A stretch of 43,094 nt of DNA from JAIUNP01 sp020161975 (lineage in GTDB: Bacteria > Pseudomonadota > Alphaproteobacteria > Rhizobiales > Beijerinckiaceae), in the NCBI GenBank assembly GCA_036745275.1, contig DAIOGK010000027.1:1-43094 (forward strand), in the 5' to 3' direction. Positions 32,796 through 41,375 of the stretch are shown here, piece by piece. The first letter of the stretch is position 1. Every line of letters starts with the position of its first letter. The notes beneath the pieces were generated by a model. That model made no database searches. It worked only from the letters and a program-made list of their open reading frames with translations, and was not told the DNA's origin. A program made the translations under genes and the position numbers.

Positions 32796-33443
32796 ATGGC
32801 GCTGGGCAGGCGGGAGTTGCTTTTGGGCATGGCCGGAGCGGCCTTGTTCAGCGGACGGGCGGCAGCGCAGGCCGAAGCGCCTGCCAACTGGGAACGCTAT
32901 TACGACGGATACGCCCAGGACGGCACCGTCACCTTTCCCAGAACGCGGCTTTCGACACTTGATCCGCAGTGGCGGCGCCAGCTTGTGAAATACAAGCACA
33001 AGGAACCCCCAGGCAGCATCGTCGTCGATACCCGCAACAACTTCCTTTACGTCACCTTCGAGAACAACACGGCGCTGCGTTATGGCGTCGGTGTTGGCCG
33101 CGAGGGCTTCCAGTGGTCCGGGCGGGCGCAGGTGGGGCGCAAGGCACGCTGGCCGGATTGGGTGCCGCCGCCCGAGATGCTGCAACGCCGGCCCGATCTG
33201 CCGCGCCACATGGAAGGCGGCGCCGACAATCCGCTGGGCGCACGCGCGCTCTATCTCTACCGCGATGGTCGCGACCTGCTGTACCGCATCCACGGAACGA
33301 ACGAGCCCTGGAGCATCGGAGGCGATAATTCCTCGGGTTGTATCCGCATGGTCAACGAGGATGTGATCGACCTTTACCGCAGGATTCCTGTCGGAACGCG
33401 GGTGCTCGTGCTTGAACATCTCGATAAGTCTTTGCCGAGTTGA
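32796..33443 (+). CDS. L,D-transpeptidase (YkuD domain)
   Basis: A 215-residue exported enzyme that makes 3-3 peptidoglycan cross-links or attaches proteins to peptidoglycan. Seen: an N-terminal signal with RRELLLG and a hydrophobic core (1-25), which could be Tat or Sec; a beta-rich YkuD domain (about 73-207); and the catalytic motif IHGTNEP with His166 and SSGCIRM with Cys182. GGGAGG lies upstream of the ATG. The OmpA-type lipoprotein gene follows after 57 bases. In Rhizobiales such enzymes are known to link outer-membrane proteins to the wall, which makes the pairing suggestive but not proven. Confidence 0.93.
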   Translation: MALGRRELLLGMAGAALFSGRAAAQAEAPANWERYYDGYAQDGTVTFPRTRLSTLDPQWRRQLVKYKHKEPPGSIVVDTRNNFLYVTFENNTALRYGVGVGREGFQWSGRAQVGRKARWPDWVPPPEMLQRRPDLPRHMEGGADNPLGARALYLYRDGRDLLYRIHGTNEPWSIGGDNSSGCIRMVNEDVIDLYRRIPVGTRVLVLEHLDKSLPS

Positions 33444-33500
33444 GGCCGGGTATCGTTCATTTCGCGGGTTGCATGGCTTGAAAATCCCAGGAGACGCCTG

Positions 33501-33998
33501 ATGTCCGGTTTCATTCCGCGCGTATGTGCGGTGGCGATGGTTGTGGCCCTCGGCGGCTGCCTCGGAACGGACGGGCCTTTAAGCTCAGGCCCGGTCGGTG
33601 ATGTGACCAATGCGCCGGTGGGGGCGGGAATCAATGTCACCGCAGGCTCGAAGGAGGATTTCATCGTCAATGTCGGACGGCGAATCTTCTTTGCGAAGGA
33701 CGAGGCCACCCTCGACGACACGGCCCGCGAAACCTTGAACAATCAGGCGGCGTGGCTGAATCAATATACCCGCTACCGCGTGAAGGTGCAGGGCTATGCC
33801 GATGAGCCGGGCGGGCCGGCAGCCAACAAGGCGCTGGGCCTGAAGCGGGCGGAAGCGACCAAGGCCTATCTGATGGAGCGAGGCGTCGATGGCGGCCGCA
33901 TCCGCACAACAAGCCGTGGCAACAGCGAACCCACCATGCGTTGCGCCGATGTCTCCTGCTGGGCGCAGAACCGGCATGTCCGGACCGTGCTGGAGTGA
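33501..33998 (+). CDS. OmpA/Pal-type peptidoglycan-associated lipoprotein
   Basis: A 165-residue lipoprotein anchored in the outer membrane and binding peptidoglycan. Seen: a lipobox LGGC with Cys20, a short linker, and an OmpA domain (about 48-163) with VGRRIFFAKDEATLDD, GYADEPGG and the peptidoglycan-binding NKALGLKRAEATKAYL. It is shorter than the classical Pal and has no Tol-Pal genes beside it, so it is probably a second Pal-like protein. Two cysteines (in RCADVSCW) may form a disulfide near the C-terminus. AGGAG lies before the ATG. It follows the L,D-transpeptidase gene. Confidence 0.9.
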   Translation: MSGFIPRVCAVAMVVALGGCLGTDGPLSSGPVGDVTNAPVGAGINVTAGSKEDFIVNVGRRIFFAKDEATLDDTARETLNNQAAWLNQYTRYRVKVQGYADEPGGPAANKALGLKRAEATKAYLMERGVDGGRIRTTSRGNSEPTMRCADVSCWAQNRHVRTVLE

Positions 33999-34072
33999 CA
34001 ACGCGCCGCCCTTGACCTTCGCCCGGCAAGCGTGTCCCTTCGGCAGGAATGTAATTCTCCGGTGAGGGTGCG

Positions 34073-34930
34073 ATGAAGAGCTGGTCGGAAACGTGGACGT
34101 TTTTCGGAGGGCGCTGGCTGGAAGGCAATCCCGGCCTCACGGGGCCGCGCAGCCATGCCTTCTGGCTTGCATCCAGTGTGTTCGACGGTGGGCGCTATTT
34201 TGACGGCGTGCAGCCCGATCTCGACCTGCATCTGGCCCGCGTGAACCGTTCGGCAACCAGTCTCGGCCTCAAGGCCACCATGAGCCTCGAAGACATGCTG
34301 GCGTTGGCCGCCGAGGGCGTGAAGCGCTTTTCCCCTGGCACAGCGCTCTACATCAAGCCGATGTACTGGGCGGAATTCGAGGACGGCAATGCCGTGCTGG
34401 CAGATCCTGAATCGACGCGCTTCTGTCTCTGCCTCTTCGCCGCACCGATGCCGGAGCCGACGGGCATGAGCGTGACGCTCTCGCCGTTCCGTCGCCCCAC
34501 GCCCGAAAGTGCGCTGACCGAAGCCAAGGCTGGCTGTCTCTATCCCAATAACGGGCGGGCGTTGCGTGAAGCCAGAGCGCGCGGGTTTGCCAATGCGCTG
34601 GTGCGCGACATGCTCGGCAATATCGCCGAAACCTGCACCTCGAACGTGTTCATGGCGAAAGATGGCGTGGTGTTCACGCCCATTCCGAATGGAACCTTCC
34701 TCAACGGCATCACCCGCCAGCGCACCATGCAGCTGCTCCGTGCGGACGGGATCAGCGTGGTTGAAACCTCGCTGACCTATGCCGATTTCCAGAGTGCGGA
34801 CGAAATCTTCTCATCCGGCAATTACTCGAAGGTGGTGCCGATTACCCGCATCGACGACCGGGAATTGCAACCCGGCCCGCTGATGCGCCGCGCGCGCCAG
34901 CTTTATATGGATTTTGCGCACAGCCGGTGA
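34073..34930 (+). CDS. Class IV PLP aminotransferase (branched-chain aminotransferase-like)
   Basis: A 285-residue fold-type IV PLP enzyme. Seen: the PLP lysine Lys152 in TEAKAGCLYPNN, an N-terminal FDGGRYFDG with the two-Arg substrate site, AETCTSNVFMAKDG, and GTFLNGITRQRTMQLL. This pattern fits branched-chain-amino-acid aminotransferase (IlvE) and D-amino acid aminotransferase relatives; the length is shorter than the 305-310 of typical IlvE, so the exact substrate is uncertain. From memory a very similar protein is annotated branched-chain aminotransferase in Rhizobiales. It stands alone, with a hairpin at its stop. Confidence 0.88.
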   Translation: MKSWSETWTFFGGRWLEGNPGLTGPRSHAFWLASSVFDGGRYFDGVQPDLDLHLARVNRSATSLGLKATMSLEDMLALAAEGVKRFSPGTALYIKPMYWAEFEDGNAVLADPESTRFCLCLFAAPMPEPTGMSVTLSPFRRPTPESALTEAKAGCLYPNNGRALREARARGFANALVRDMLGNIAETCTSNVFMAKDGVVFTPIPNGTFLNGITRQRTMQLLRADGISVVETSLTYADFQSADEIFSSGNYSKVVPITRIDDRELQPGPLMRRARQLYMDFAHSR

Positions 34931-34944
34931 GATTTTCACCGGCT
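34922..34944. terminator. Hairpin overlapping the aminotransferase stop
   Basis: AGCCGGTGA (including the TGA stop) pairs perfectly over nine bases with TCACCGGCT around the loop GATTT. It lies between convergent genes; no T run follows. Confidence 0.5.
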
Positions 34945-34956
34945 CGCGCCCCGTCA

Positions 34957-35160
34957 TCACTCGCGCGCGCAGCTCGAAATGCCGAAGGGCAGATAGGCCG
35001 GGCAGAAACGGAAAATTGCCGTGGCCAGCGGAATGATGCCGATCCAGCCAATCCAGTTATAGCCGGTCTGGGCAAAGCCGATCGGGATAGCGAATGCGAT
35101 CAGGATCAACCCGAGGAACATGCGCAGGATGCGGTCGAGGCCGCCGACGTTCGTTTTCAT
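34957..35160 (-). CDS. DUF2892 (YgaP transmembrane-like) protein
   Basis: A 67-residue inner-membrane protein: NVGGLDRILRMFLGLILIAFAIPIGF (helix 1), a Gly/Trp loop, then IGIIPLATAIFRFCPAYLPFGISSC (helix 2) with two cysteines. DUF2892 is the membrane part of the rhodanese YgaP and is often found in sulfur or sulfide-response operons. Here it stands alone, without a rhodanese. The ATG at 35160 has GGAGGG close upstream. A possible promoter lies at 35186-35215. Confidence 0.88.
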   Translation of the reverse strand: MKTNVGGLDRILRMFLGLILIAFAIPIGFAQTGYNWIGWIGIIPLATAIFRFCPAYLPFGISSCARE

Positions 35161-35185
35161 GACACCCTCCATTTTAGGTTTTTCT

Positions 35186-35215
35186 AATATACAGGAAACA
35201 CCGCCGGCTGGACAA
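35186..35215 (-). promoter_or_regulatory. Possible promoter of the DUF2892 gene
   Basis: On the minus strand TTGTCC (35210-35215) and TATATT (35186-35191) are 18 bases apart. The -10 box overlaps the small inverted repeat TTAG-N6-CTAA (35174-35187), a possible repressor site. Confidence 0.4.
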
Positions 35216-35314
35216 CCCCCGATGCGCTTCACGACTGTGACAGAACGGCGCGGAGAGCGCTCGACGGACGGCAAAAAATCCTTATCCTGAGGGTCGAGTC
35301 TTCTGGAGAAAGCC

Positions 35315-35704
35315 ATGCTGCGCCGCCTCGTTTTCGCCGCCCCCCTGCTCGCTCTGTTCTCGCTGGAGGCCGGCGCGCGCTCCCTGCCCGGTCCGACCGC
35401 CTATGACGGCCCGAATTGCCGGGCCATTTCCCACGCCACCGGGCTTGATACGCTGTATGTCGGCACGGTGCTGGGCGGGCAGAACCGCAACGGGGCATGG
35501 GGCGACGGCACGGGCCGGGACTATCGCACCTTTCAGGGCTGCTTCACCACCGCCAGCGCTTGCGAGGCCTTTATCGCCCGCAACCGGGCGCATCATCCGA
35601 TGCCTCCCGGCTATGCCCGCTGCACCGCTGTTTTCGTCGGAAAGTATCCGGCGCGCACGAATCCGGCGCGCACAGCTTCGCCCCCGGTCGTGACGAAGTA
35701 CTGA
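35315..35704 (+). CDS. Secreted four-cysteine protein of unknown function
   Basis: A 129-residue exported protein: signal peptide 1-21 (cleavage after GA), then a domain with four cysteines (C35, C76, C83, C103) and aromatic/Gly-rich stretches (GGQNRNGAWGDGTGRDYRTFQGCF), ending in a Thr/Pro-rich tail. No family is recognised. GGAGAA lies just before the ATG at 35315. It is divergent from the DUF2892 gene and its stop lies 3 bases from that of convergent murJ. Base use is typical of the window. Confidence 0.75.
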   Translation: MLRRLVFAAPLLALFSLEAGARSLPGPTAYDGPNCRAISHATGLDTLYVGTVLGGQNRNGAWGDGTGRDYRTFQGCFTTASACEAFIARNRAHHPMPPGYARCTAVFVGKYPARTNPARTASPPVVTKY

Positions 35705-35707
35705 GCG

Positions 35708-37237
35708 TTATCGCCGTCTGAGCGGCACCTTGAAGAGCCGTGCCCCGAGGATGATCAGTCCGCCATAGAGCACTAAACCGGCAAGTCCGAGCAGGACGAG
35801 CGCGACCTCCCGTGCGTAATGCGCGGACATTTGCGCGGCGAAAGCTGTCACGGGGCCCCGCAGCAGCACCATCGCCAGCGCGAGCGCCACCGAGGCAAGG
35901 CCGACCATTGCCGCTGTGCGCAAGAGCATTGAATCGGGGCTGGCCTTGCCATCGCGCAGCGCCAGAAACCACAGGATGCCGATGTTGATCCAGGCACCGA
36001 TGGCCGTGGCAAGCGCCAGGCCGGCGGCGCCATAAGGGCGCCAGAGCACCAGCTTCAGCACAAGATTGCAGGCAATGCCGGTCAGGGATGCCCAGAGCGG
36101 AGTTGTCGTGTCTCCCCGTGCCGTAAAGGAGGCGATCACGCTGCGCAGCAGCAACACTGCCGGCAGGCCAACGGTATAGGCCGCCAGCACCATCGCAGCC
36201 GTCCGGGCAGATGTGGCGTCAAAGCTGCCCCGCTGGAACATGGCCGCGACGATCAGATCGGGAATGACGAGAAATGCCGCGAAAAACGGCGCCGAGAGCA
36301 CCAGCGTGAAGCCAATCGCCCGGTTCTGCGCCCGATGCGCACCTGGCTCATCGCCGCCGGCAATCAGACGGGCCATCTCCGGCAGCAGCACGGTTCCGGC
36401 CGCGATACCGATCACGCCCACCGGCAACTGATAAAGCCGGTCCGCATAATACAGCGCGGATGCGCCGCCCGCCGGCAGGAAGGTGACGATCACGGTATCG
36501 GCAAGCATGGCGAGCTGTACCCCCGCCGATCCGACCACCGCTGGACCGAATGCCCTGAAAAAAGCCCGCACGTCGGGCGACAGGGTGGGCCATCGCGGCC
36601 CAGCCAGAACTCCACCCCGATGGGCCGCAAAAAGCAGTGACGCCAGTTCCAGCCCGCCTGCAATGAAGACACCCCAAGCCGCCGCATGGGCCGGCGTCCT
36701 GAACAGAAAAGCCACAGCGAGCGTTCCGATCATGGCCAGATTGAGCAGGATCGGCGCGGCGGCGGCAGCGGAAAACCGCTTCTCCGCCGCCAGTGCGCCG
36801 GACAGGAGCGTCACCAGCGTCATGCAAAGGAGATAGGGAAAGGTGATGCGGGTGAGGTCCACCGTCAGGTCATAGACCCCGCCCTTCTGCGCAAACCCCG
36901 GCGCGAGCACCGCAACGAGCCCGGATGTCCAGATCAGCGCCGCGGCCAGCAACAGCAACTGCGACAGCAGGAGGAGCGACAGGATGCGCCCGAGGAAAAG
37001 ATCGCTCGCCGCCGCGCCCTGCTGCGTGCGCACGCGCGAATAGGCCGGCACGAAGGCGCTGGAAAAGGCGCCTTCTCCGAAAATGGCGCGAAAATGGTTC
37101 GGCAGACGGAAGGCGACTGCGAACGCATCCATCACTGGCCCGGCGCCGACGATGGCCGCCATCAGGATGTCGCGCGCAAAACCCGTTACGCGGGAAAGGA
37201 GAGTCCAGCCACCGACACGCAGGAGGTTCTTCAGCAT
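35708..37237 (-). CDS. murJ: Lipid II flippase MurJ
   Basis: Moves lipid II across the inner membrane for peptidoglycan synthesis, MVF/MOP superfamily. The 509-residue protein has about 14 helices. Seen: the N-terminal LLRVGGWTLLSRVTGFARDILMAAIVGAG, AFRLPNHFRAIFGEGAFSSAFVPAYS, and ALYYADRLYQLPVGVIGIAAGTVLLPEMARL, all diagnostic. The ATG at 37237 gives the usual start. It lies downstream of xseA on the same strand, with 89 bases between, and is convergent with the small secreted protein. Confidence 0.96.
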   Translation of the reverse strand: MLKNLLRVGGWTLLSRVTGFARDILMAAIVGAGPVMDAFAVAFRLPNHFRAIFGEGAFSSAFVPAYSRVRTQQGAAASDLFLGRILSLLLLSQLLLLAAALIWTSGLVAVLAPGFAQKGGVYDLTVDLTRITFPYLLCMTLVTLLSGALAAEKRFSAAAAAPILLNLAMIGTLAVAFLFRTPAHAAAWGVFIAGGLELASLLFAAHRGGVLAGPRWPTLSPDVRAFFRAFGPAVVGSAGVQLAMLADTVIVTFLPAGGASALYYADRLYQLPVGVIGIAAGTVLLPEMARLIAGGDEPGAHRAQNRAIGFTLVLSAPFFAAFLVIPDLIVAAMFQRGSFDATSARTAAMVLAAYTVGLPAVLLLRSVIASFTARGDTTTPLWASLTGIACNLVLKLVLWRPYGAAGLALATAIGAWINIGILWFLALRDGKASPDSMLLRTAAMVGLASVALALAMVLLRGPVTAFAAQMSAHYAREVALVLLGLAGLVLYGGLIILGARLFKVPLRRR

Positions 37238-37326
37238 TTTCCACCCATGCGTGATTCAGGCCGGGACGGCAATTCTCCTTGCCTGCGCCTGCAATCGCAA
37301 TGCGACATCGCAAACGGCTGCGCGCG

Positions 37327-38895
37327 TCAGAACAAGCTGCCCTGCCCCCCAGGACCAGAGGTCTTGGCGCTCCGTGTGGCAGGCTTTCTACCCCCGTCAC
37401 CCACGGTCGCCTGCACCTTGCCGTCTGCGAACTCAATGGCCAGCGCCGCGCCCGCAGCAATGCCGGCTGCGCTGCGCAGCGGCTTGCCCTCGCCGTCGCG
37501 CACCAGCGCATAGCCGCGCGCCAGCACCTGCCGGTAACCGAGCGAATTCAGCAAGGCATCAGCGCCCGCAAGGCGCCGAGCGCGATCGGCCTTGAGCGCC
37601 GCCATGGCTTTGGCAAGACGTTCGCCGGCCCCGGCGACGCGCTCCCGCCCGCGCGCAAGATCGCGCTTTTCCAGAATGAGGCGGGATTTCAGCGCTGTTT
37701 CCAGCCTTTGTGCCAGCGTTTCGAGGCGCTTTGTCCGCTCCCTCCCGGCAGAAACATGCATAGCCTCCAGGCGCGCCGAAAGACCGCGCAGCCGCTCAAC
37801 AAAACGGGCGAGCCGTGCTTCGGGTCGCTGCGCCATCAGGCGACGTGCGCTGCCTTGCAGGGTCTGGCGGCGGCGCTCCAACCTGCTGCGGGTGGCACTG
37901 CCAAGGCGCAACGCCGCCATGTCGAGCCGCTGACGAGGCGTGGCGAGCAGCGCTTCCGCATCGGGCAGCGCGCGGGCGGCGCTGCGCAGATCCGTCCGCC
38001 GACGCTCGAAACCGCGCGCAACCGCGCCGGTCAGCCGGGCGGCCAGGTCCCGCGTGGTGGCCAGCAGGTCCGTGCGCACCGGCACAGCCATTTCAGCCGC
38101 CGCGGTGGGGGTTGGTGCGCGCACATCCGCCGCAAGGTCAATCAGCGTCCAGTCCGTCTCATGGCCGACTGCGGCGATCAGCGGAATGTCGCTCATCGCC
38201 GCCGCGCGCACCACGACTTCCTCGTTGAAACCCCAGAGGTCCTCCAGCGAGCCGCCGCCGCGCGCAACAATCAGCACATCCGGGCGTGGCAAACGCCCCC
38301 CCTCAGATAGAGCGTTGAAACCATTGATTGCGGCGGCGACCTCAGCGGCAGAGGTTTCGCCCTGCACCCGCACCGGCCAGACAAGGACATGGCGGGGAAA
38401 ACGATCGGCCAACCGGTGAAGGATGTCGCGGATGACTGCCCCCGTTGGCGAGGTAACGACGCCAATCACACGCGGCAGATAGGGCAGAAGCTGCTTGCGC
38501 GCCGGCTCGAACAGCCCCTCGGCGCCCAGCTTGCGCTTGCGCTCCTCCAGCAGCGCCATCAGCGCGCCGACACCGGCAGGCTCCAGCGAATCAATGACAA
38601 TCTGGTAGCTCGACTTGCCGGGGAAGGTGGTGATCTTGCCCGAGGCGATCACCTCCATGCCTTCTTCGGGCCGAATGCGCAGGCGCCCGAACACGCCCTT
38701 CCAGATCACCGCATCGATGCGGGCGCTGGCGTCCTTCAGCGAAAAATAGACGTGGCCGGAAGAGTGGGGGCCGCGATAGCCGGAGATTTCGCCGCGCAGC
38801 CGCACATGGCCGAAGGCATCCTCGATGGTGCGCTTGAGGGCGCCCGCAAGGTCGGAAACGGAGAGTTCCGGGGCATTGGATTTCGGCTCGGCCAT
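37327..38895 (-). CDS. xseA: Exodeoxyribonuclease VII large subunit
   Basis: Catalytic subunit of the ssDNA exonuclease that trims single-stranded DNA in repair. The 522-residue product has an N-terminal OB domain (VSDLAGALKRTIEDAFGHVRLRGEISGYRGPHSSGHVYFSLKD), the catalytic ITSPTGAVIRD-type region (VVTSPTGAVIRD) and IVARGGGSLEDLWGFNEE with AVGHETDWTL, followed by long Arg-rich coiled coils and a Gly-rich C-terminus. The small subunit xseB is not in this window. A strong hairpin lies upstream, between it and the GST gene. Confidence 0.96.
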   Translation of the reverse strand: MAEPKSNAPELSVSDLAGALKRTIEDAFGHVRLRGEISGYRGPHSSGHVYFSLKDASARIDAVIWKGVFGRLRIRPEEGMEVIASGKITTFPGKSSYQIVIDSLEPAGVGALMALLEERKRKLGAEGLFEPARKQLLPYLPRVIGVVTSPTGAVIRDILHRLADRFPRHVLVWPVRVQGETSAAEVAAAINGFNALSEGGRLPRPDVLIVARGGGSLEDLWGFNEEVVVRAAAMSDIPLIAAVGHETDWTLIDLAADVRAPTPTAAAEMAVPVRTDLLATTRDLAARLTGAVARGFERRRTDLRSAARALPDAEALLATPRQRLDMAALRLGSATRSRLERRRQTLQGSARRLMAQRPEARLARFVERLRGLSARLEAMHVSAGRERTKRLETLAQRLETALKSRLILEKRDLARGRERVAGAGERLAKAMAALKADRARRLAGADALLNSLGYRQVLARGYALVRDGEGKPLRSAAGIAAGAALAIEFADGKVQATVGDGGRKPATRSAKTSGPGGQGSLF

Positions 38896-38923
38896 GGCCG
38901 CACCAAAGCCGATTTGCCGGGCG

Positions 38924-38953
38924 GGGAAAAGGGGGCAGGCGCCCCCTTTTCCC
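38924..38953 (-). terminator. Terminator downstream of the GST gene
   Basis: A 13-base perfect stem (GGGAAAAGGGGGC with GCCCCCTTTTCCC) surrounds a 4-base loop, between the GST stop and the xseA start. It probably ends GST transcription before xseA. Confidence 0.6.
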
Positions 38954-38959
38954 GTTTTG

Positions 38960-39565
38960 TCAGATCAGACCCTCGGCTTTCAGCGCCTCCTGCACCTTCG
39001 GGCGTTCGGAAACGCGCTTGCGGAAGGCGACGAGTTTGGGGAACTTGTCGAGGTCATAACCGGCAACCTTCGCCCAGTTCAGCACAACGAAGAGATAGGC
39101 GTCAGCGGCGGTAAAGGTCTCTCCGCTGAGATAGGGCCCATCGCCGAGCGTCTTTTCGAGCCATGCCAGGCGCCGGCCGAGGGTCGCTTCCACGCCCTTG
39201 CGCCAATCCGGTGTCATCATGGGGTTAAAAAAGGCACCCATGCCCTTGTGAATTTCGGTCGAGATGAAGAACAGCCATTCCTGCTGCTTCACGCGCGCGG
39301 CGGTTCCGGCCGGCGGCATCAGCCCGGCTTTCGGGTTGATGTCGCCGAGATACTGGAGAATGGCGCCCACCTCGGTCAGCACCACCCCTGCATCAGTGCG
39401 CAGCGCCGGCACATAGCCTTTCGGATTGACGGCAAGATAATCACCGCCGGTCGCGTCCTTCTTGGTGCCGAGGTCCACGCTGATCGTGTTGAGGGGCAGC
39501 CCCGCTTCAACGGCGACGATATGGGGGGCGAGCGAGCAGGCTCCGGCCTTGTAATAGAGATCCAT
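38960..39565 (-). CDS. Glutathione S-transferase, beta class
   Basis: A 201-residue cytosolic enzyme that conjugates glutathione to electrophiles. Seen: the N-terminal thioredoxin fold (1-80) with active-site Cys10 (YYKAGACSLAPHI), the cis-Pro loop YVPAL and the glutathione-gamma-glutamyl motif at about 65; the helical domain has His106 (ISTEIHKGMG) and a C-terminal TAADAYLF box. Cys10 and His106 are the two residues that define the beta class. The ATG at 39565 gives the family N-terminus. It is divergent from an HxlR regulator gene across a small palindrome, so it is probably controlled by that regulator. Confidence 0.95.
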   Translation of the reverse strand: MDLYYKAGACSLAPHIVAVEAGLPLNTISVDLGTKKDATGGDYLAVNPKGYVPALRTDAGVVLTEVGAILQYLGDINPKAGLMPPAGTAARVKQQEWLFFISTEIHKGMGAFFNPMMTPDWRKGVEATLGRRLAWLEKTLGDGPYLSGETFTAADAYLFVVLNWAKVAGYDLDKFPKLVAFRKRVSERPKVQEALKAEGLI

Positions 39566-39632
39566 GGGATTTTCCTCTTCGGCTTCGATGCAGCCAAACT
39601 GGCATCTTGCTTTCTGCATTGCAAGTACATAC

Positions 39633-39643
39633 CTTACAGTAAG
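39633..39643. promoter_or_regulatory. Candidate HxlR operator
   Basis: CTTAC-A-GTAAG is a perfect palindrome in the 101-base gap between the divergent GST and HxlR genes. HxlR-type repressors bind such short AT-containing dyads in the shared promoter of their own and a neighbouring redox gene. Confidence 0.5.
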
Positions 39644-39666
39644 TTTTGAGATCGAGGGCGCGTGCG

Positions 39667-40041
39667 ATGTCGTCAGGCGGGCCTGGCAATGTGTTCAATG
39701 CGGATTGTCCGTCGCGGGCGGTGATGGAGCAGCTTTCCGAGAAGTGGTCGCTGCTCATTCTCCACCTGCTGGCGGAAGGACCGCAACGCACATCGGATCT
39801 GCGCCGCGCCATCGGCGGGGTTTCGGAAAAGATGCTGATCCAGACGCTGCGCAAGCTGGAGCGGAACGGCTTTGTCGAGCGGCGCTCCTACAACGAAGTG
39901 CCACCGCGGGTCGATTACCGGCTGACGGACCTTGGCCGATCGCTGGTGCCGGTGGTCAAGGCCTTCGACCACTGGATCGAGGCCCGCATCGTCGATGTCA
40001 TCGCCGCGCAGCGCCGGTTCGACGGGCGGCAGGGGCCTTGA
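39667..40041 (+). CDS. HxlR-type transcriptional regulator
   Basis: A 124-residue winged-helix regulator. Seen: the HxlR N-terminus DCPSRAVMEQLSEKWSLLILHLLAEGPQRTSDLRRAIGGVSEKMLIQTLRKLERNGFVERRSY with the single cysteine Cys14, and the dimerisation helix near the C-terminus. In YodB, HypR and QorR-type members this N-terminal Cys senses quinones or oxidants, so a redox role is likely. The ATG at 39667 has GAGGG about 8 bases upstream; an upstream TTG at 39646 is less likely. It is divergent from the GST gene. purD follows after 71 bases. Confidence 0.92.
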   Translation: MSSGGPGNVFNADCPSRAVMEQLSEKWSLLILHLLAEGPQRTSDLRRAIGGVSEKMLIQTLRKLERNGFVERRSYNEVPPRVDYRLTDLGRSLVPVVKAFDHWIEARIVDVIAAQRRFDGRQGP

Positions 40042-40112
40042 ATTTTCCGCTGCGGGGTTGCCCTGCCCCGCGCTCTTGGCCATAGACGGCACAGCAAATG
40101 AAGGGGTTCTCC

Positions 40113-41375
40113 ATGAACGTTCTGCTGATCGGTTCCGGTGGCCGCGAACACGCGCTGGCCTGGGCGCTCGCCAAAAGCTCGCGCCTTACGCGGCTGTTCA
40201 TTGCCCCGGGCAACCCCGGCACCGCCGCTTGCGGAAGCAACGTCGCGCTCGATGCGAAAGATCACGCCGCCGTCGTCGCCTTCTGCAAGGCGGAGAACAT
40301 CGCGCTTGTCGTCGTCGGCCCGGAAGCGCCGCTGGTGGCGGGGCTGGCCGATGATCTCGCCGCAGCGGGCATCAAGGTGTTTGGCCCCTCGAAAGCTGCG
40401 GCACAGCTTGAGGGTTCGAAAGCCTTCACCAAGGTGGTCTGCGATGCCGCCAATATCCCCACTGCCGCCTATGCCCGCTTCACCAATGCAGCAGCGGCGA
40501 AAACCTATGTCTTCGAGCAGGGCGCACCGATCGTCGTCAAATACGATGGGCTGATGGCCGGCAAGGGCGTGACCGTTGCGGCAACGGTGGCCGAGGCGCA
40601 GGCTGCCATCGACGCGCTCTATGCGAACGAACCGGCTGCGACCGTGGTGATCGAGGAGTGCATGGTGGGCGAGGAGGCCTCGTTCTTCTGCCTCGTCGAT
40701 GGCGAGACGGTGCTGCCGCTCGCTTCCGCGCAAGATCACAAGCGGGCTTTCGACAACGATCAGGGCCCGAACACCGGTGGCATGGGCGCCTATTCCCCTG
40801 CCCCCGTGATGACCCCGGCCATGGAAGCGCGGACGCTCGCAGACATCGTGCAACCGACGGCGCGGGAAATGGCGCGGCGCGGCACGCCTTATCGCGGCGT
40901 CCTCTTCGCCGGGCTGATGATCACCGATGAGGGGCCGAAACTGATCGAATACAATTGCCGCTTCGGTGATCCTGAATGCGAGGTGTTGATGCTGCGCCTC
41001 AAATCCGATCTCCTCGCGCTGTTGCTCGCGACCGTTGACGGGACGCTCGGCGCCGAGCAGGCGGAATGGCATGACGACACGGCCCTGACCGTGGTTCTGG
41101 CGACAAAGGGTTATCCCGGCAGCTACGCCACAGGCAGCGAAATCCGCGATCTTGACAAGGCAGAGGCGATGGCGGGCGTCACCGTTTTCCATGCCGGCAC
41201 GCGCCGCGAGGGCCAGTCCCTCCGCGCCAACGGGGGGCGGGTGCTTTGCGTCTCGGCCATGGCAAGCCGCGTGGAAGAAGCGCGGGCGCGGGCCTATGCC
41301 GCCGTCGGCGCCATCGACTGGCCGGAGGGCTTCTGCCGTTCGGACATTGCAGCGCGGGCACTCAACCGGTCATGA
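40113..41375 (+). CDS. purD: Phosphoribosylamine-glycine ligase
   Basis: ATP-grasp enzyme that joins glycine to phosphoribosylamine in purine synthesis. The 420-residue product has the N-terminal IGSGGREHALAW, VGPEAPLVAGLADDL, the ATP-grasp lid GVTVAATVAEA, SFFCLVDGE, PNTGGMGAYSPAP, and the metal-binding LIEYNCRFGDPECE. The ATG at 40113 has AAGGGG 7 bases upstream; an ATG at 40098 overlaps this site and is less likely. Its stop overlaps the ATG of the small gene downstream. Confidence 0.96.
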   Translation: MNVLLIGSGGREHALAWALAKSSRLTRLFIAPGNPGTAACGSNVALDAKDHAAVVAFCKAENIALVVVGPEAPLVAGLADDLAAAGIKVFGPSKAAAQLEGSKAFTKVVCDAANIPTAAYARFTNAAAAKTYVFEQGAPIVVKYDGLMAGKGVTVAATVAEAQAAIDALYANEPAATVVIEECMVGEEASFFCLVDGETVLPLASAQDHKRAFDNDQGPNTGGMGAYSPAPVMTPAMEARTLADIVQPTAREMARRGTPYRGVLFAGLMITDEGPKLIEYNCRFGDPECEVLMLRLKSDLLALLLATVDGTLGAEQAEWHDDTALTVVLATKGYPGSYATGSEIRDLDKAEAMAGVTVFHAGTRREGQSLRANGGRVLCVSAMASRVEEARARAYAAVGAIDWPEGFCRSDIAARALNRS

